Of a stretch of DNA of 7,373 nucleotides, positions 5,835-7,373 are shown in pieces. The notes beneath the pieces were generated by a model. That model saw only the letters and a program-made list of their open reading frames with translations, had not been told where the DNA came from and made no database searches. The number at the start of each line of letters is the position of its first letter. The first letter of the stretch is position 1. The translations under genes were made by a program, and so were the position numbers. The stretch is from Sphingobacteriaceae bacterium (GTDB taxonomy: Bacteria; Bacteroidota; Bacteroidia; Sphingobacteriales; Sphingobacteriaceae), in contig JANWIB010000037.1 in NCBI GenBank assembly GCA_025450155.1, positions 1-7,373 of the forward strand, given 5' to 3'.

Positions 5835-7373
5835 ATGCAAGGTAAAGGACTGATTAAATTTGTTGCAATAGCGCTGGCAATTGCATGTTTGTATTCGCTT
5901 TCTTTCACGTGGATAGCTGGCAAGGTTGAAAGGGATGCGAAAGCATTTGCAAAAGGTAATATCACCAAAGAAAGAGCTTACCTGGACTCTATGGCGACAC
6001 AGCCGGTATTCGACTTTGCAAAATACGTCACCTACCAATACGCTAAAGAGCGTGAAATTCCTCTGGGACTGGATTTGAAAGGTGGAATGAACGTAACCAT
6101 GGAAATCTCATTAACAGACCTGGTACGAAACCTTTCTAACAATAATAAAGAACAAAGTTTTAATGCCGCTTTACGCAATGCAGAAAGCCGCTTAAAGAAT
6201 AGCCAAAAAGATTTCATTACTTTATTTGGTGAAGAGTTCGAAAAATTAAATCCCAACGGAAAGCTAGCTCCTATTTTCGCTACCAAAGAAAATGCACAAG
6301 CTATTAAAATAGATGCCAGCAATGATGATGTATTAAATTTCTTGAGAAAAGAAGCGAACAGTGCTATTGACAGATCATTCAATATTCTTCGTACACGTAT
6401 TGATAAATTTGGTGTTACTTCTCCCAACATTCAATTACAGGAAGGCACCAACCGTATTTTAATTGAACTACCCGGTGTTTCAGATCCCGAACGTGTTCGT
6501 AAGCTATTACAAGGTTCTGCTCAATTAGAATTTTGGGAAACATACGATAACCGGGAGATTTATCCCCTCCTTGTAAATATTAACACCATTTTAGCTTCTG
6601 CACAAACAGTTTCAGATACGGCGAAAGTAACTGCTCAGTCTAAAAAAGATACTACAGCTAGCAAATTAGCCAATTTGGGTGCTAAAAAAGACTCTACGGG
6701 AAGTAAATTAGCTACATTAGGCGCTAAAAAAGATTCTACTAAGAAAGATTCTGCTGTACTAAGAGCACAACAAGCTAAACAAAATCCTTTATTTTCCTTA
6801 TTGGCTCCCGCAACCTATAAAGCTCAAAATGGACAACAAGATTTAAGACCCGGACCAGTTATAGGTTATGTTGCCCAGAAAGATACAGCAAAAATCAATA
6901 AATTCTTATCCTCAACAGCAGTAAAATCAGTAATCCCGCAAAATGTTAAACTTTTGTGGGGTGTTAAACCCATAAGTCCTGAGACACATGTATTTGAACT
7001 GTATGCAGTAAAAGGCACTGGTTTTGAAGGCGGTCCGGTACTGCAAGGAGATGTAATTACTGATGCCCGTAACGATTACGATCAACAAGGCAACCCCGAA
7101 GTAGTTATGGTGATGAATGCGGATGGTGCTCGTGCCTGGAGAAGCGTAACTGCAGCAGCTTCGGCCGATCCTAACAATAAAAAAAGTATCGCTATTGTAT
7201 TAGATAACTACATTTACTCTGCTCCAACTGTTCAGAATGAAATCTCTAACGGTATTTCTTCTATCAGCGGCAATTTTACGGTAGATGACACCAAAGACCT
7301 TGCAAACGTTTTAAAAGCCGGTAGATTACCTGCTCCTGCTAAAATTGTAAGCGAATACATTGTAGGGCCAACA
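5835..7373 (+). CDS. secDF: Protein translocase subunit SecD / SecDF N-terminal part (3' end outside window)
   Basis: 513 codons are open to the window edge. The ATG at 5835 is the sensible start: an in-frame TAG lies at 5811 and the next residues form the first membrane helix (about 6-29). SecD/SecDF uses the proton-motive force to pull exported proteins across the inner membrane after SecA/SecYEG. Hallmarks in order: PLGLDLKGGMNVTMEI (76-91), NILRTRIDKFGV (183-194), LLQGSAQLEFWE ending the first P1 base segment, then a Lys/Ser/Asp-rich linker (about 260-315), the P1 head region, GGPVLQGDVITDA (399-411), an LDNYIYSAPTV strand and GRLPAPAKI leading to IVGPT at the edge, just before the second TM segment. 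Bacteroidota usually encode SecD fused to SecF (about 1000 residues); fusion here is inferred, not seen. Its own promoter candidate lies upstream. Confidence 0.97.
   Translation, partial: MQGKGLIKFVAIALAIACLYSLSFTWIAGKVERDAKAFAKGNITKERAYLDSMATQPVFDFAKYVTYQYAKEREIPLGLDLKGGMNVTMEISLTDLVRNLSNNNKEQSFNAALRNAESRLKNSQKDFITLFGEEFEKLNPNGKLAPIFATKENAQAIKIDASNDDVLNFLRKEANSAIDRSFNILRTRIDKFGVTSPNIQLQEGTNRILIELPGVSDPERVRKLLQGSAQLEFWETYDNREIYPLLVNINTILASAQTVSDTAKVTAQSKKDTTASKLANLGAKKDSTGSKLATLGAKKDSTKKDSAVLRAQQAKQNPLFSLLAPATYKAQNGQQDLRPGPVIGYVAQKDTAKINKFLSSTAVKSVIPQNVKLLWGVKPISPETHVFELYAVKGTGFEGGPVLQGDVITDARNDYDQQGNPEVVMVMNADGARAWRSVTAAASADPNNKKSIAIVLDNYIYSAPTVQNEISNGISSISGNFTVDDTKDLANVLKAGRLPAPAKIVSEYIVGPT
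6642..6755 (+). repeat. Tandem 14-residue Lys-rich repeat within the SecD linker
   Basis: Two adjacent 42-nt units (6660-6701 and 6702-6743) encode SKLANLGAKKDSTG and SKLATLGAKKDSTK, 12 of 14 residues identical and, by my count, 31 of 42 bases identical. Partial copies flank them: KKDTTA before (residues 270-275) and KKDSA after (303-307), giving four KKD(S/T) clusters. Six of the eleven base differences are synonymous third-position changes. The repeat lies in the periplasmic loop of SecD between conserved P1 segments. Confidence 0.8.

Noticed and set aside
6032..6430. 132-residue antisense reading frame opposite secDF
   Set aside because: It lies wholly within conserved SecD coding sequence on the other strand and shows no family features.
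1..7373. tRNA/rRNA genes, CRISPR array, insertion sequences, attachment sites
   Set aside because: I saw no cloverleaf-like or rRNA-like sequence, no regularly spaced repeats, and no transposase or integrase coding; the window is filled by the listed genes.

Overview
The window reads as chromosomal housekeeping DNA from a member of the Bacteroidota, most likely a Sphingobacteriia/Chitinophagia-type organism (inference). Supporting signs: start codons have no Shine-Dalgarno motif; two intergenic sites match the Bacteroidota -7 promoter element TAnnTTTG exactly; the SecD N-terminus is of the type usually fused to SecF in this phylum; IspE (MEP pathway) is present; and the moderate-GC genes are tightly packed. 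Nearly the whole window is coding and no gene-free stretch exceeds about 110 bases.

Left block (1-2330, + strand): three tightly spaced envelope-type genes. They are the 3' end of a protein with TolB-like propeller repeats followed by an outer-membrane beta-barrel, a two-TM LapA-like inner-membrane protein, and a small secreted protein of unknown function. Gaps are 2 nt and 1 nt, so they are probably co-transcribed. The block runs head-on into ispE on the minus strand, and the two reading frames overlap by 4 nt.

Middle block (2327-5723): ispE (minus) is divergent from thyA (plus) across an 87-nt intergenic region holding candidate promoter elements and a 6-bp-arm inverted repeat. Downstream of thyA, on the same strand, are an AT-rich secreted orphan, an NAD(P)H-dependent FMN reductase-family flavoprotein and folA. 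ThyA and FolA act as a couple: ThyA makes dTMP and oxidises methylene-tetrahydrofolate to dihydrofolate, and FolA reduces that back to tetrahydrofolate. The flavoprotein and folA overlap by 4 nt (ATGA). The orphan's role is unknown.

Right block (5835-7373, + strand): the first 513 residues of SecD/SecDF, preceded by the best promoter candidate in the window. The window cuts it just before the second transmembrane segment.

I see no mobile element, CRISPR array, tRNA or rRNA gene, and no convincing intrinsic terminator. I did not find a clear new biological system. The items most worth a second look are the compositionally distinct secreted orphan inserted in the thyA-folA cluster, the Pro-Trp to Leu-Cys replacement in the DHFR active-site loop, the tandem 14-residue Lys-rich repeat inside the SecD periplasmic region, and a few perfect inverted repeats.
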